From JAXGZG01 sp040771825 (lineage in GTDB: Bacteria > Bacillota > Sulfobacillia > Fermentithermobacillales > Fermentithermobacillaceae): a stretch of 64,000 nucleotides of DNA. Made by a program: the position numbers and the translations under genes. This document shows, in pieces, positions 1-8,254 of the stretch (the first letter of the stretch is position 1; each line of letters begins with the position of its first letter). Under the pieces are notes generated by a model. That model saw nothing but the letters and a program-made list of their open reading frames with translations. It was not told where the DNA came from and searched no databases. The stretch spans positions 744,001 to 808,000 of the forward strand of contig JAXGZG010000001.1 of NCBI GenBank assembly GCA_040771825.1, written 5' to 3'.

Positions 1-67
1 CGTTGATCTTCCGCGATCGTCTGCTGCTTTGACTCGGCGTCCGATTTCGTGCAGTCGCCGCAGATGG

Positions 68-316
68 CACCGGACATTTCTTCCTGTCCTAAAGCCGGCC
101 ACCGGACTTTTTGTCCGCTGGTTCGATTGGCCCTGCAATCTTGTCGGGTCATCGGCGTCAGCACCGGACATTTCTTCCTGTCCTAAAGCAGGCCACCAGA
201 CTTTTTGTCCGCTGGTTCGATTGGCCCTGCAATCTTGTCGGGTCATCGACGTCAGCACCGGACATTTCTTCCTGTCCTAAAGCCGACCACCGGACTTTTT
301 GTCCGCTGGTTCGATT
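68..316. repeat. 94-bp tandem repeat, about 2.6 copies
   Basis: Copies begin at 68, 162 and 256, exactly 94 bp apart; the third diverges after about 60 bp. Copies 1 and 2 differ at only a few positions. Each unit starts with CACCGGACA and has a second CACC(G/A)GAC 33 bp later. Each carries two short inverted repeats: GGACA...TGTCC, and CGGAC-TTTTT-GTCCG (the first arm is altered in copy 2). Because 94 is not a multiple of three, short frames across it are not a coding repeat. Function unknown; the paired GTCCGGTG-like motifs could be protein binding sites or remains of transposon ends. Confidence 0.85.
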
Positions 317-360
317 TGGCCTCCGCTGGTTCGATTTGGCCTCCGCTGCTTCGATTGGCC
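302..360. repeat. 20-bp tandem triplicate
   Basis: A 20-bp unit, TCCGCTGGTTCGATTTGGCC, occurs at 302 and 322, with a degenerate 19-bp copy at 342. It is itself derived from the middle of the 94-bp repeat, so the end of that array has expanded a second time with a shorter period. The rest of 361-493 shows nothing recognisable before lspA. Confidence 0.85.
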
Positions 361-493
361 TCCGACTGTCCAGCACCAACCAGTTTGCTGCCAGGTTCGA
401 TCTTGCTTCGAGGAGGGATGTCGGATATCCTTTTCCGTAGGGTCTGGTCAAGCGGCCTTATTGCGAGACACGCAAGGAAAGTGAGCGCTGAAC

Positions 494-940
494 TTGGCTT
501 TCTGGGTGGCTTTCTTGAGTTCTGTAGCGTTGGACTACCTTGCCAAATCCTGGGTTAGGGCCAACATCTCTCTCGGAGAGTCCCGTAATGTCATCGATGG
601 CTTCCTCAGGTTCGTCCATTGGAGTAACCCCGGGGCGGCTTTTGGGTTTCTTAGGAACGCCAATACGTATTTGGCGATAGTAAGCGGAGTTTGTGTGGTT
701 GCGGCTATCGTAACATATCCCAGGTTCAGGTCCTTGGGTTGGCCGTTCGCAGTTTCTCTGGGTTTGGTGTCGGGAGGGGCTCTTGGAAACCTTTTGGACA
801 GGATACGGTTCGGGAGCGTAACCGATTTTGTTAGCGTCAGGTTTTTCGCTCCTATATTCAACGTGGCCGACTCGGCCATCGTTATCGGCGCAATCATGAT
901 GATTGGGCTGTTCCTTTTCTCACTGAAAGAGAGTCTATGA
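494..940 (+). CDS. lspA: Lipoprotein signal peptidase (signal peptidase II)
   Basis: Membrane aspartyl protease that removes signal peptides from diacylglyceryl-modified prolipoproteins. The 148-residue product has four hydrophobic segments. It shows the family motifs NPGAAFGF (about 45-52), GNLLDRIRFGSVTDFV (98-113) and FNVADSAIVIG (122-132); Asp111 and Asp126 correspond to the catalytic pair. The start is a TTG preceded by AAGGAAAG; no in-frame ATG nearby would preserve the first membrane segment. It is followed 6 bp later by the rluD-like gene, the order seen in Bacillus (lspA-ylyB). Likely substrates in this window are the OppA-like and NlpC/P60 lipoproteins. Confidence 0.95.
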   Translation: MAFWVAFLSSVALDYLAKSWVRANISLGESRNVIDGFLRFVHWSNPGAAFGFLRNANTYLAIVSGVCVVAAIVTYPRFRSLGWPFAVSLGLVSGGALGNLLDRIRFGSVTDFVSVRFFAPIFNVADSAIVIGAIMMIGLFLFSLKESL

Positions 941-946
941 CCATTG

Positions 947-1921
947 ATGGAAATAGGCGATAGGTACCTGAGATTGGAAGTAGACGACCAGGGCCTAGGA
1001 GAGAGGCTTGATGTTTACGCTTCTTCCAGGTCTTCTGGAGCGTTTTCTCGGTCACGCCTTCAGTCTCTAGTGGAAGAAGGTCATGTTCTGCTTAACGGCA
1101 GTATTACCAAGGCGTCGGCCAGACTAAGACCCGGGGACCTAATTGAGGTTACTCTGCCTGCCCCTGTCTCATGGGACCTGGTTCCCGAAGAAATCCCCCT
1201 CAATATCGTCTATGAGGACGAGAAGCTCCTGGTGATAAACAAAGCCCGAGGTATGGTGGTTCACCCGGCGGCAGGACATCGCCGGGGTACTCTTGCCAAT
1301 GCCATCCTCAGTCATTGTCCCGATCTCCGAGGAATCGGCGGGGAGATCCGCCCCGGTATCGTTCATAGGCTGGACAAGGACACAACAGGGCTCTTGGTTG
1401 TTGCCAAAGATGAGGAAGGGTTGCGGGATCTCCAACGGCAGATAAAGGACAGGGAGGTAAGACGGCATTATGTAGCCTTGTGCAAAGGCCGCTTCAAGAC
1501 TCTAAGCGGCACAGTGGACGCCCCCATAGGCAGAAGTCCTCAAGATCGGAAAAAGATGGCTGTCACCGAAAGGGGCAGGCAGGCGGTTACCGATTACCAG
1601 GTGCTGACGACTTTCGGTAATGAGTATAGCCTCGTCAGCTGCTATCTTCGCACCGGCCGTACTCATCAGATCCGCGTCCACATGGCTCATGTCAAGCATC
1701 CGGTGGTAGGTGACCCGGCCTACAGCAGGACCAAGGGCGAATTGGGGCTTCAGGGGCAGGCGTTGCACGCAGTAGGGCTAGGTTTCCTTCACCCGCAGTC
1801 TGGCCGGTTCATGGGGTTCTTGGCGCCTTTGCCTCAGGATTTCTTCAGCGCCCTAGAAAATCTTGAACGGAAATACAAGGAGGAGTTGCCCCAATGGCTT
1901 CTGGAGATACAAAGGTACTAA
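947..1921 (+). CDS. rluD: RluA/RluD-family 23S rRNA pseudouridine synthase
   Basis: Isomerises specific uridines in large-subunit rRNA. The 324-residue product has an N-terminal S4 RNA-binding domain (about 18-55), then the catalytic domain with HRLDKDTTG at 140-148, where Asp143 is the family's catalytic Asp, and the conserved GRTHQIRVHM further on. The ATG at 947 is preferred to the TTG three bases upstream because the GAAAGAGAG site lies about 13 bp before it. The gene follows lspA closely and its end overlaps the pyrE start by 28 bp, so the three are probably one transcript. The exact target uridine cannot be told; it is the YlyB-type member by context. Confidence 0.9.
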   Translation: MEIGDRYLRLEVDDQGLGERLDVYASSRSSGAFSRSRLQSLVEEGHVLLNGSITKASARLRPGDLIEVTLPAPVSWDLVPEEIPLNIVYEDEKLLVINKARGMVVHPAAGHRRGTLANAILSHCPDLRGIGGEIRPGIVHRLDKDTTGLLVVAKDEEGLRDLQRQIKDREVRRHYVALCKGRFKTLSGTVDAPIGRSPQDRKKMAVTERGRQAVTDYQVLTTFGNEYSLVSCYLRTGRTHQIRVHMAHVKHPVVGDPAYSRTKGELGLQGQALHAVGLGFLHPQSGRFMGFLAPLPQDFFSALENLERKYKEELPQWLLEIQRY

Positions 1922-2589
1922 ACGCATCCACGGTGAACCAAAGCAACAGGGAAAAAATGGCAGAGATCCTAGTAAGCATCGGCGCGGTGGGGGCGCGCCC
2001 CGAAGAACCCTTTACGCTGACCTCAGGCACCAAGAGCCCAGTATACATAGATGTTCGACGTCTTATCTCCTTCGTGGAAGAACGTGAAACGGCCATTGAC
2101 ATGATGGAGGAGTTGGTTAGGGACACCGTGCGTGAGCCCATAGATGCCGTGGCCGGGGGAGAGACAGCCGGTATTCCGTACGCTGCCTTTCTAGGGTGGA
2201 AGATGCGCCTTCCCATGCTCTATGTAAGGAAGCAGGCTAAGGGATTCGGACGAAATGCCCAGGTTGAGGGCAATATTCCAGAAGGCAAGCATGTGGTCTT
2301 GATTGAGGATCTCATGTTCGACAGTGGTAGCAAGATCAACTTCGTCCAAGGCCTCAGGAAAGCCGGGCTCAAGGTGAACCACGTGTTCGTGGTGGCGTCC
2401 TACGGTTTTGCACAAGAGTATGAGAAGACGCTCGGGGAGATTGGTGTGGAAGGTCACTGGATAACCGATTGGCCTACCATTGTCGAGGTGGGAGAGAGGG
2501 TTGGGTTTTTCCAGCGGGAGACCGCCTCTATGATTAGAGACTTTCTCAGGGATCCCCACGCCTGGTCCCAAGCGCGAGGCGGCAAGTGA
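1894..2589 (+). CDS. pyrE: Orotate phosphoribosyltransferase
   Basis: Converts orotate and PRPP to orotidine 5'-phosphate in UMP synthesis. The 231-residue protein has FTLTSGTKSPVYID near residue 40, VRKQAKGFGRNAQVEG in the catalytic loop region, and the PRPP-binding stretch VVLIEDLMFDSGSK. That stretch differs from the common EDLxTTGGS form and resembles, as I recall it, the EDLTTDGGSK type of some alphaproteobacterial enzymes. AAGGAGG lies 9 bp before the ATG, supporting a start inside the rluD end. It is separated from the pyrRBCKD block at 59817-64000, which is on the opposite strand. Confidence 0.9.
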   Translation: MASGDTKVLNASTVNQSNREKMAEILVSIGAVGARPEEPFTLTSGTKSPVYIDVRRLISFVEERETAIDMMEELVRDTVREPIDAVAGGETAGIPYAAFLGWKMRLPMLYVRKQAKGFGRNAQVEGNIPEGKHVVLIEDLMFDSGSKINFVQGLRKAGLKVNHVFVVASYGFAQEYEKTLGEIGVEGHWITDWPTIVEVGERVGFFQRETASMIRDFLRDPHAWSQARGGK

Positions 2590-2672
2590 TTGCTACATTG
2601 GAATTCGCGAACTTGTGGGACCGGGTTCCCATGAATTCGGTTCGCGGTTTTCGGGACTAGGGAGGAGCCTTT

Positions 2673-3473
2673 GTGTTGAGCCCCGGTTTCGTTTTTCGTA
2701 TGGTACTGCTGCTTATTCTGGCGGGTTTGGCGGCGGCATGCTGGGCCTATTTCGTGGAACCCCGCATGATTGCTCTGGAGAGGGTCAGTGTCCCTATCGA
2801 TTCCTTACCCGACGATCTTGACGGCTTCACCATAGGGGTCATGGCCGACTTGCACCTTGATACGACTCCGTTTTCCACAGTCAAAAGGGCTGCGGAGCGC
2901 TTGGCAAACCTCAACCCCGATATCACGGTAGTCCTAGGGGATCTGGCAGGCGACCCCTTGTTGATGGACTCAGTAAACGAGGCTATCAAGCCCCTTGGAC
3001 GCCCATATGGGGTGATTGGGAACTGGGATCGCTGGTGGGAAAATGAGTCTATTCGGGACAGAGTTAACCTTCATATGCTGGTTAATTCCGGGCTGACTGT
3101 GGTCCCGGGCATATGGCTAGGCGGTGTCGATGATGCGCTACTGGGGAACCCTTCCATAGAACAGACTCTAGCCGAGGCTCCTACCGATGCCGTTAGAATC
3201 CTTCTAGCACACGAACCTGACATAGCCTCTATGGTGAAGGCCGAACACCGTGTTTCGCTGCAGATATCCGGACACAGCCACGGGGGTCAAGTGCGGCTGC
3301 CCTTGAAAGGTCCGGTGCTTCTGCCGCCTCTGGGCATCGAATATCCTGCAGGTCTCCAGGAAGCCCCGACTCACTGGGTCTACACAACCCGCGGCGTTGG
3401 CATGAGCCATATACCGATACGGTTTCTGTGTCCGCCTGAGATAACTTTCATCACTCTCGTGAAGAAGCGTTGA
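2673..3473 (+). CDS. Membrane-anchored calcineurin-like metallophosphoesterase (YaeI/YkuE type)
   Basis: The 266-residue product begins with one hydrophobic segment (about 8-27), then a metallophosphoesterase domain. The metal-binding motifs are visible in order: MADLHLD, LGDLAGD, GNWD and ISGHSHGGQV. Members of this group sit on the membrane and may act on lipid or nucleotide phosphoesters; the substrate is not determined by sequence. The GTG start follows AGGGAGGAG at a good distance. It stands 83 bp after pyrE and may be the last gene of that transcript. Confidence 0.85.
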   Translation: MLSPGFVFRMVLLLILAGLAAACWAYFVEPRMIALERVSVPIDSLPDDLDGFTIGVMADLHLDTTPFSTVKRAAERLANLNPDITVVLGDLAGDPLLMDSVNEAIKPLGRPYGVIGNWDRWWENESIRDRVNLHMLVNSGLTVVPGIWLGGVDDALLGNPSIEQTLAEAPTDAVRILLAHEPDIASMVKAEHRVSLQISGHSHGGQVRLPLKGPVLLPPLGIEYPAGLQEAPTHWVYTTRGVGMSHIPIRFLCPPEITFITLVKKR

Positions 3474-4359
3474 CGTCGTAGGTCATGGGGCCAACCTGAC
3501 TCGGCTGGAATGCAGCACGGTGCGCCTAACTTTGAGCCTGGCATTACCTGGGCCAGGTTTGGCGGCAGATGTGCTCGTGGTACTAGGTCTCGAGCCAACC
3601 TGAGTCCAGAAGCACACGTTGAGGGGCCGACCTGTGCTCCTGAGCTCATCAAAGGCCGAATCGCTTTGGCCGGTACAGGCGGCTCTCAAGCAAGTCGCAA
3701 GCAGGCAAAGCGGTGAAGCGGAGGTGTAGCGCACAACAAAAAGGCGTTTCGTTTGCGGATCTTAGTTGACATAATAACTATTATGGGACGTTGCGTGTCC
3801 GAACCAAATGACTCACTGACATGCACCACCTAACTACTACATGCTGAACCTCTATGTGCTGAGGCGCTTCTTTTCGCGGGGACGCAATGAAAGCCAAGAC
3901 GGCGTAACCCTGTAGACAACCTCCTGTACGCCGCACAGAAAACGCCGCACAGAAAACGCCGCACAGAAAACGCCGCAGCGGAACACGCCCAGGCGCCAGT
4001 GTACCAATCAGGCTTTGTCGTCTTGAGATCATCTGGACACAAGCATTCGTCAATCCTACTCATCGGTGATGAGGTGCCAAAATGGGCTTTGAACAGTGTG
4101 TATGGTGATGAATAGCCTGTCAAAGTCCCAAAAAAGATTTCGAGCTGTTCGAAAACGAGAGGGTTTTCTTGCTTGAGCGTGGAATACGCGCTTGTCTCCA
4201 TTGATATACACTTTTTTGGATCATAGGCTTACTAGTTGCTGAGAGACGGGGGTGGTTCTTTAGAGCAAATGCGCGAGTCGAATAGGTCCGCCCCATGCCT
4301 TTTTCGCGGGTTTGAAGATCCTGAGGGATTCAAGTTTTCAAGAAACGAGGAGGGTACAG
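3474..4359. other. Gene-poor intergenic region
   Basis: About 890 bp without a convincing gene. Several open frames of 60-120 codons exist on both strands, but none has a good ribosome binding site or a recognisable domain. A minus-strand frame at 3830-4201 runs through the 14-bp tandem repeat. An imperfect palindrome (ATAAT-AACT-ATTAT) lies near 3771-3784. The stretch ends with the leader of the oligopeptide importer; I see no clear promoter there. Confidence 0.6.
3929..3978. repeat. 14-bp tandem repeat, about 3.5 copies
   Basis: The unit CGCCGCACAGAAAA occurs at 3929, 3943 and 3957, with a partial copy at 3971. Copies are identical. It lies in the middle of the gene-poor gap and has no assignable function. 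Confidence 0.9.
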
Positions 4360-6228
4360 ATGAAGAGAGTTGTCGCCTGGGCCATGTTTTTGGCGATGCT
4401 GCTTAGCTTCGCAGCCTGCAGCAAGCCCGAGACACCGCCACCGCCGGTCAGCAAACTGAGGGATTCGGGGGACTACTACACGGTCTACTCCGGCGAGATT
4501 CGGACGCTGAACTACTTGTGGACCAGTACTACTGCTGAGTTCAGCATCGCCGCCAACTGCGTTGATGGTTTGGTGGAACACAACAACCTTGGGATTTTGG
4601 GACCATCTATGGCAGAGACCTGGAAAGTAAGCGACGATGGCTTGGTATGGACGTTCAATATTCGGCCAGGTCAGAAATGGTACACTTACGATAAGAAGGA
4701 GTATGCCGAAGTAGTGGCCGAGGACTGGGTCAGCGCTCACAAGTGGGCGTTTGATCCTGTGAACGATTCGAGCACCGCCAACATCGCATATTCTGTGATT
4801 AAAAACGGCGAGGCGTACTACAACGGCCTTTCCGGCGTCAGCGATCCCATCGATTGGAGCGAGGTCGGGGTTAAGGCGATTGACAAATACGTCCTGCAGT
4901 ACACCCTTGAATACCCCGTTCCGTACTTCCTATCAATGCTGACCTATGTGTCTTTCCTCCCGGTAAACGGCCAGTTTCTTGCGGAAGTCGGGGAAGATTT
5001 CGGTCTCGACCACACCAAGATGCTGTATTGCGGAGCATACATCATCACCGAATGGGAGCACCAGAACTTCCGCACCATGGAGAAGAACGAGAACTACTGG
5101 GATAAGGACAGCGTTCACATTAAGAAGCTGAACTACAAGTACAACAAAGAGGCCTCGACCCTGGCTCCTGACCTTTTCCTTCAGGGTGAGATCAGTGGAG
5201 CGACGATATCCACTAGCATCCTAAATGACTGGCTCAACGATCCCGCTAGGAAAGACCTTGTGCGTCCTTCCTCTACCAGCTTCTACAGCTACTTCTACGC
5301 CTTTAACTTCGATCCCCACTTCCCTGCCGAGTATGAGCCTGAGAACTGGAAGATCGCGGTGAATAACGTGAACTTCCGCAAGTCCATTTTCTACGGACTC
5401 GACCGCAAAGCGGCCATGCTCACCGCCGAGCCGTTTGCTCCTGAGTCCCGAATCGTCAACACTATCACACCCAAGACTTTCGTTGCCTACGGCGGCAAAG
5501 ACTTCGTACAGTACGGCGGTTTAGACAGCATTAATAAGAGGGATTCCTTCCAGGAAGCGGAGGCAGTCAAATACCGCGATCTCGCCAAGGCGGAGTTGGC
5601 GGGAAAAGCGACTTTCCCTGTGAAGATCATGATGCCTTATCGAGCCGATATGGCAGACTGGACAAACCGGTGTGTCGTGATAGAGCAACAGCTTGAAAGC
5701 TTGCTCGGAGCCGACTATATCGACATTATCCCTGTTGGCTTCCCGGCCACCAACTTCCTGGGAACTACCAGGCGAGCCGGTAACTACGCATTGCAGGAAT
5801 GCAACTGGGGTCCCGACTACGCCGACCCCGAGACTTTCACCGAGCCGTTCTACCCTGGCAGCACTTACAACTGGCCAGAATTGGCCGAAGGTTATACAGA
5901 TGAAAACGGGAAGGGAAAACACGAGAACTTGGTGGATTTGGCAACAGCTGAGGTCACCGACATGGCTCGGCGATTCGAACTGTTTGCCAACGCGGAAGCG
6001 TTCCTAATTAACGAAGCCATGGTGATTCCTTACGCCGTTGGAGGCGGGGGTTATGTGGCGACTAAGGTGGAGCCGTTCACCTATCCCTACGCTGCGTTCG
6101 GTATGGATTCGGAGAAATGGAAGGGCCAAGTGATCATGGAGAAGCCCATGAACATGGCCCAATACGCCGAGGCCCGAGCCAAGTGGGAAGCAGACCGTGC
6201 CGCCGCGCTGGCTGCCCAAAGCAAGTAG
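4360..6228 (+). CDS. oppA: Oligopeptide ABC transporter substrate-binding lipoprotein (SBP family 5)
   Basis: Extracellular lipid-anchored receptor that hands peptides to the OppBC permease. The 622-residue product starts with a lipoprotein signal peptide ending in the lipobox LSFAAC, with Cys20 as lipidation site. It then shows the family-5 fold signals: LVEHNNLGILGPSMAETWKV, the DDGLVWTFNIRPGQKW stretch, and a large C-terminal lobe. The ATG at 4360 follows GAGGAGGG; a longer frame from 4312 is unlikely because it would bury the signal peptide. It is the first of five importer genes and is followed by a strong hairpin. The true substrate (peptide, nickel, sugar-peptide) is not determined. 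Confidence 0.92.
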   Translation: MKRVVAWAMFLAMLLSFAACSKPETPPPPVSKLRDSGDYYTVYSGEIRTLNYLWTSTTAEFSIAANCVDGLVEHNNLGILGPSMAETWKVSDDGLVWTFNIRPGQKWYTYDKKEYAEVVAEDWVSAHKWAFDPVNDSSTANIAYSVIKNGEAYYNGLSGVSDPIDWSEVGVKAIDKYVLQYTLEYPVPYFLSMLTYVSFLPVNGQFLAEVGEDFGLDHTKMLYCGAYIITEWEHQNFRTMEKNENYWDKDSVHIKKLNYKYNKEASTLAPDLFLQGEISGATISTSILNDWLNDPARKDLVRPSSTSFYSYFYAFNFDPHFPAEYEPENWKIAVNNVNFRKSIFYGLDRKAAMLTAEPFAPESRIVNTITPKTFVAYGGKDFVQYGGLDSINKRDSFQEAEAVKYRDLAKAELAGKATFPVKIMMPYRADMADWTNRCVVIEQQLESLLGADYIDIIPVGFPATNFLGTTRRAGNYALQECNWGPDYADPETFTEPFYPGSTYNWPELAEGYTDENGKGKHENLVDLATAEVTDMARRFELFANAEAFLINEAMVIPYAVGGGGYVATKVEPFTYPYAAFGMDSEKWKGQVIMEKPMNMAQYAEARAKWEADRAAALAAQSK

Positions 6229-6234
6229 GCGCAG

Positions 6235-6262
6235 GACGGTAGATATGAGACGGTAGCTATGA
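6235..6262. repeat. 14-bp tandem duplication
   Basis: GACGGTAG(A/C)TATGA is duplicated head to tail just after the oppA stop and before the hairpin. One base differs between copies. Confidence 0.8.
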
Positions 6263-6293
6263 AGAGAAGGCCGCCTTCATGGCGGCCTTCTCT
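6263..6293 (+). terminator. Intercistronic hairpin after oppA
   Basis: A perfect 13-bp stem (AGAGAAGGCCGCC with its complement) around the loop TTCAT. It is not followed by a T-run, so it is better read as a partial terminator or RNA-stabilising stem than a full stop. Such stems commonly leave the binding-protein message more abundant than the permease message. It also argues against starting oppB at the ATG inside it (6279). Confidence 0.8.
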
Positions 6294-6329
6294 CTCGAAG
6301 AACAGTCACTTGAGAGGCTGCGTGGGAAA

Positions 6330-7274
6330 ATGCTGAGATACACTGTACGTCGTTTGTGGCAATCAGCTGTGACAGTGCTTATCGTCTTGACTGCGGTTTT
6401 TCTTCTCATGAGGTTGCTGCCTGTGGAGGGGTATTTTGCCGACAATTATGACAAAATGGAGCCCGTTCAGCGAGAGAATGTGCTTAGGAATCTTGGCCTC
6501 CTTGACCCGTGGCACGTTCAGCTGAGGACTTTTTTCGCGAGTCTTCTAAAGGGCGATCTTGGCAAATCGATCGTATACAGGCCGAGAATGCCCATCGCGG
6601 GGATTTTGAAAACCAAGGCGCCGTACTCAATAAAGTTCGGCCTTAGCGCAATGGTATTATCCCTGGCGTTTGGCTTGGCTCTTGGTGTGACTCAGGCGCG
6701 GTACAAAGGGCGGCTTGCGGATAGGCTTGGCAATTGGTACATAGTCTTCATTAACGCCGTGCCTGCCGCCGTTTACTTGATATTTACGCAATTGTACATG
6801 TCCAAGCTTCTTCATCTGCCCATTCTGTTCGACCGCAATCACCCGATCAGTTGGATACTTCCGGCTGTTTCCATGTCGTTGGGCGGGATTGCGGGGTACG
6901 CCATGTGGATGCGGCGGTATATGGTTGACGAGCTGAACAAGGATTACATCAAGCTAGCCCGAGCCAAAGGAATGTCGGGCAGTGCCATCATGGTAAGACA
7001 TGTCATGCGAAACGCATTCGTGCCCATGGCCCAGTACCTGCCCGCTTCAGTGCTATTTACCATCTCCGGATCCATCTACATTGAATCCCTGTATTCTATC
7101 CCCGGAATGGGTGGCCTCCTAGTTGATGCCATTTCTCGGCAGGATAATACGCTGGTGCAGGCGCTCGTGCTCATCTTCTCGACTTTGGGTATTGTGGGCC
7201 TGTTCCTGGGCGATATTGCCATGGCCATCTTCGATCCACGAATCAAGCTTACTAGGGGAGGGGGTGCAAGGTAA
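6330..7274 (+). CDS. oppB: Oligopeptide ABC transporter permease, DppB/OppB type
   Basis: Inner-membrane permease subunit. The 314-residue product has six likely membrane segments, the first at about 12-32. The cytoplasmic EAA loop that docks the ATPase is visible as ARAKGMSGSAIMVRHVMRNA, and IESLYSIPGMGGLL follows as in DppB proteins. The ATG at 6330 gives the usual N-terminus (MLRYTVRRL) and lies beyond the hairpin. The stop overlaps the oppC start by one base. Confidence 0.9.
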   Translation: MLRYTVRRLWQSAVTVLIVLTAVFLLMRLLPVEGYFADNYDKMEPVQRENVLRNLGLLDPWHVQLRTFFASLLKGDLGKSIVYRPRMPIAGILKTKAPYSIKFGLSAMVLSLAFGLALGVTQARYKGRLADRLGNWYIVFINAVPAAVYLIFTQLYMSKLLHLPILFDRNHPISWILPAVSMSLGGIAGYAMWMRRYMVDELNKDYIKLARAKGMSGSAIMVRHVMRNAFVPMAQYLPASVLFTISGSIYIESLYSIPGMGGLLVDAISRQDNTLVQALVLIFSTLGIVGLFLGDIAMAIFDPRIKLTRGGGAR

Positions 7275-8242
7275 TGACGCCTAAGGAAGAAAGGACCGTC
7301 CAGGCCATCGAGGATTCGTCTTTGTTCCAGCTCGCCGCGTTTGACGAAGGCGCGGGTGAACGGACGGGGTATAGCAACTACTCGTATTGGGGTTCGACGT
7401 TTCGTATGTTTTTCAAGAACAGAGCGGCGGTCTTCACCCTAATCCTGATGATTGCACTGCTTGTGTTCACGGTTGTTCAGCCTTATTTGCCCAACCAGAA
7501 AGACCCGGTGAAAGTGCACCTGGATCCCGATACGGGAAGGCAGCTCATGAACCAGAAACCCAACAAGGAGTACTGGTTCGGGACAAACAACATAGGGCAG
7601 GATCTTTGGTCGCGGATATGGAGCGGCACCAGAACCTCCTTGTTCATAGCTTTGGTGGTGGGGATATGGGAGGTCGGTTTCGGCATACTATTCGGGGCTC
7701 TCTGGGGTTATGTGAGGCAGATAGACGCGCTTATTACCGAAATCTACAATGTACTGAACAATATCCCAACCACGATCGTGCTGATGTTACTGGCCTATAT
7801 CCTGAGGCCTAGCATGAAAACCATGATCATCGCAATGTGCGCCACCGGGTGGATGGGTATGGCACGTTTCGTCCGTAACCAGATCGTAATCATCCGGGAC
7901 CGCGAGTACAACCTGGCTTCTAGGTGCCTGGGAACGCCCACCTCGCGCATCGTAATGAGGAACCTCCTCCCCTACCTTGTCTCGGTCATTGTGCTTCGCA
8001 TTGCGTTGTCGATCCCAGGGACGATTGGGTGGGAAGTGTTTTTGACGTATATCGGTCTTGGCCTTCCTGTGAGTATCCCATCCCTTGGCAATCTCGTGAA
8101 TGAAGGACGTCGTCTCATCATGTCTCCGAGCCAACGATATCAGCTCATTTTCCCGGCCGCAGTCCTGTCGATCATTACCATTTCCTTCTACGTGATGGGC
8201 AACGCTTTTTCAGACGCTGCCGATCCTCGCAACCACTATTAG
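7274..8242 (+). CDS. oppC: Oligopeptide ABC transporter permease, DppC/OppC type
   Basis: Second permease subunit, 322 residues. It has a roughly 50-residue cytoplasmic N-terminal tail, then six membrane segments. Between the first two is the family's extracellular section with WFGTNNIGQDLWSRI. The EAA loop is LASRCLGTPTSRIVMRNLLP. The start is in a TAATG overlap with oppB, behind AGGGGAGGGGG, indicating coupled translation. Confidence 0.9.
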   Translation: MTPKEERTVQAIEDSSLFQLAAFDEGAGERTGYSNYSYWGSTFRMFFKNRAAVFTLILMIALLVFTVVQPYLPNQKDPVKVHLDPDTGRQLMNQKPNKEYWFGTNNIGQDLWSRIWSGTRTSLFIALVVGIWEVGFGILFGALWGYVRQIDALITEIYNVLNNIPTTIVLMLLAYILRPSMKTMIIAMCATGWMGMARFVRNQIVIIRDREYNLASRCLGTPTSRIVMRNLLPYLVSVIVLRIALSIPGTIGWEVFLTYIGLGLPVSIPSLGNLVNEGRRLIMSPSQRYQLIFPAAVLSIITISFYVMGNAFSDAADPRNHY

Positions 8243-8254
8243 GAGGCGGAAGGG

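Noticed and set aside
68..316. The 94-bp repeats as a CRISPR array
   Set aside because: Whole 94-bp units repeat without variable spacers, and no cas genes are near.
29..558. Several open frames of 60-117 codons across the start of the window, on both strands
   Set aside because: They run through the 94-bp repeat in different frames, lack ribosome binding sites, and the repeat length is not a multiple of three.
3766..3784. TTGACA followed by TATTAT as a promoter
   Set aside because: The spacing is only 7 bp, and no gene follows.
3830..4201. A 123-codon minus-strand frame that might be a decayed gene
   Set aside because: No binding site, no recognisable domain, and its end is just the 14-bp repeat translated. 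I could not support even a remnant call.
6279..6329. ATG at 6279 as the oppB start
   Set aside because: It lies inside a perfect hairpin without a binding site; the ATG at 6330 gives the normal permease N-terminus.
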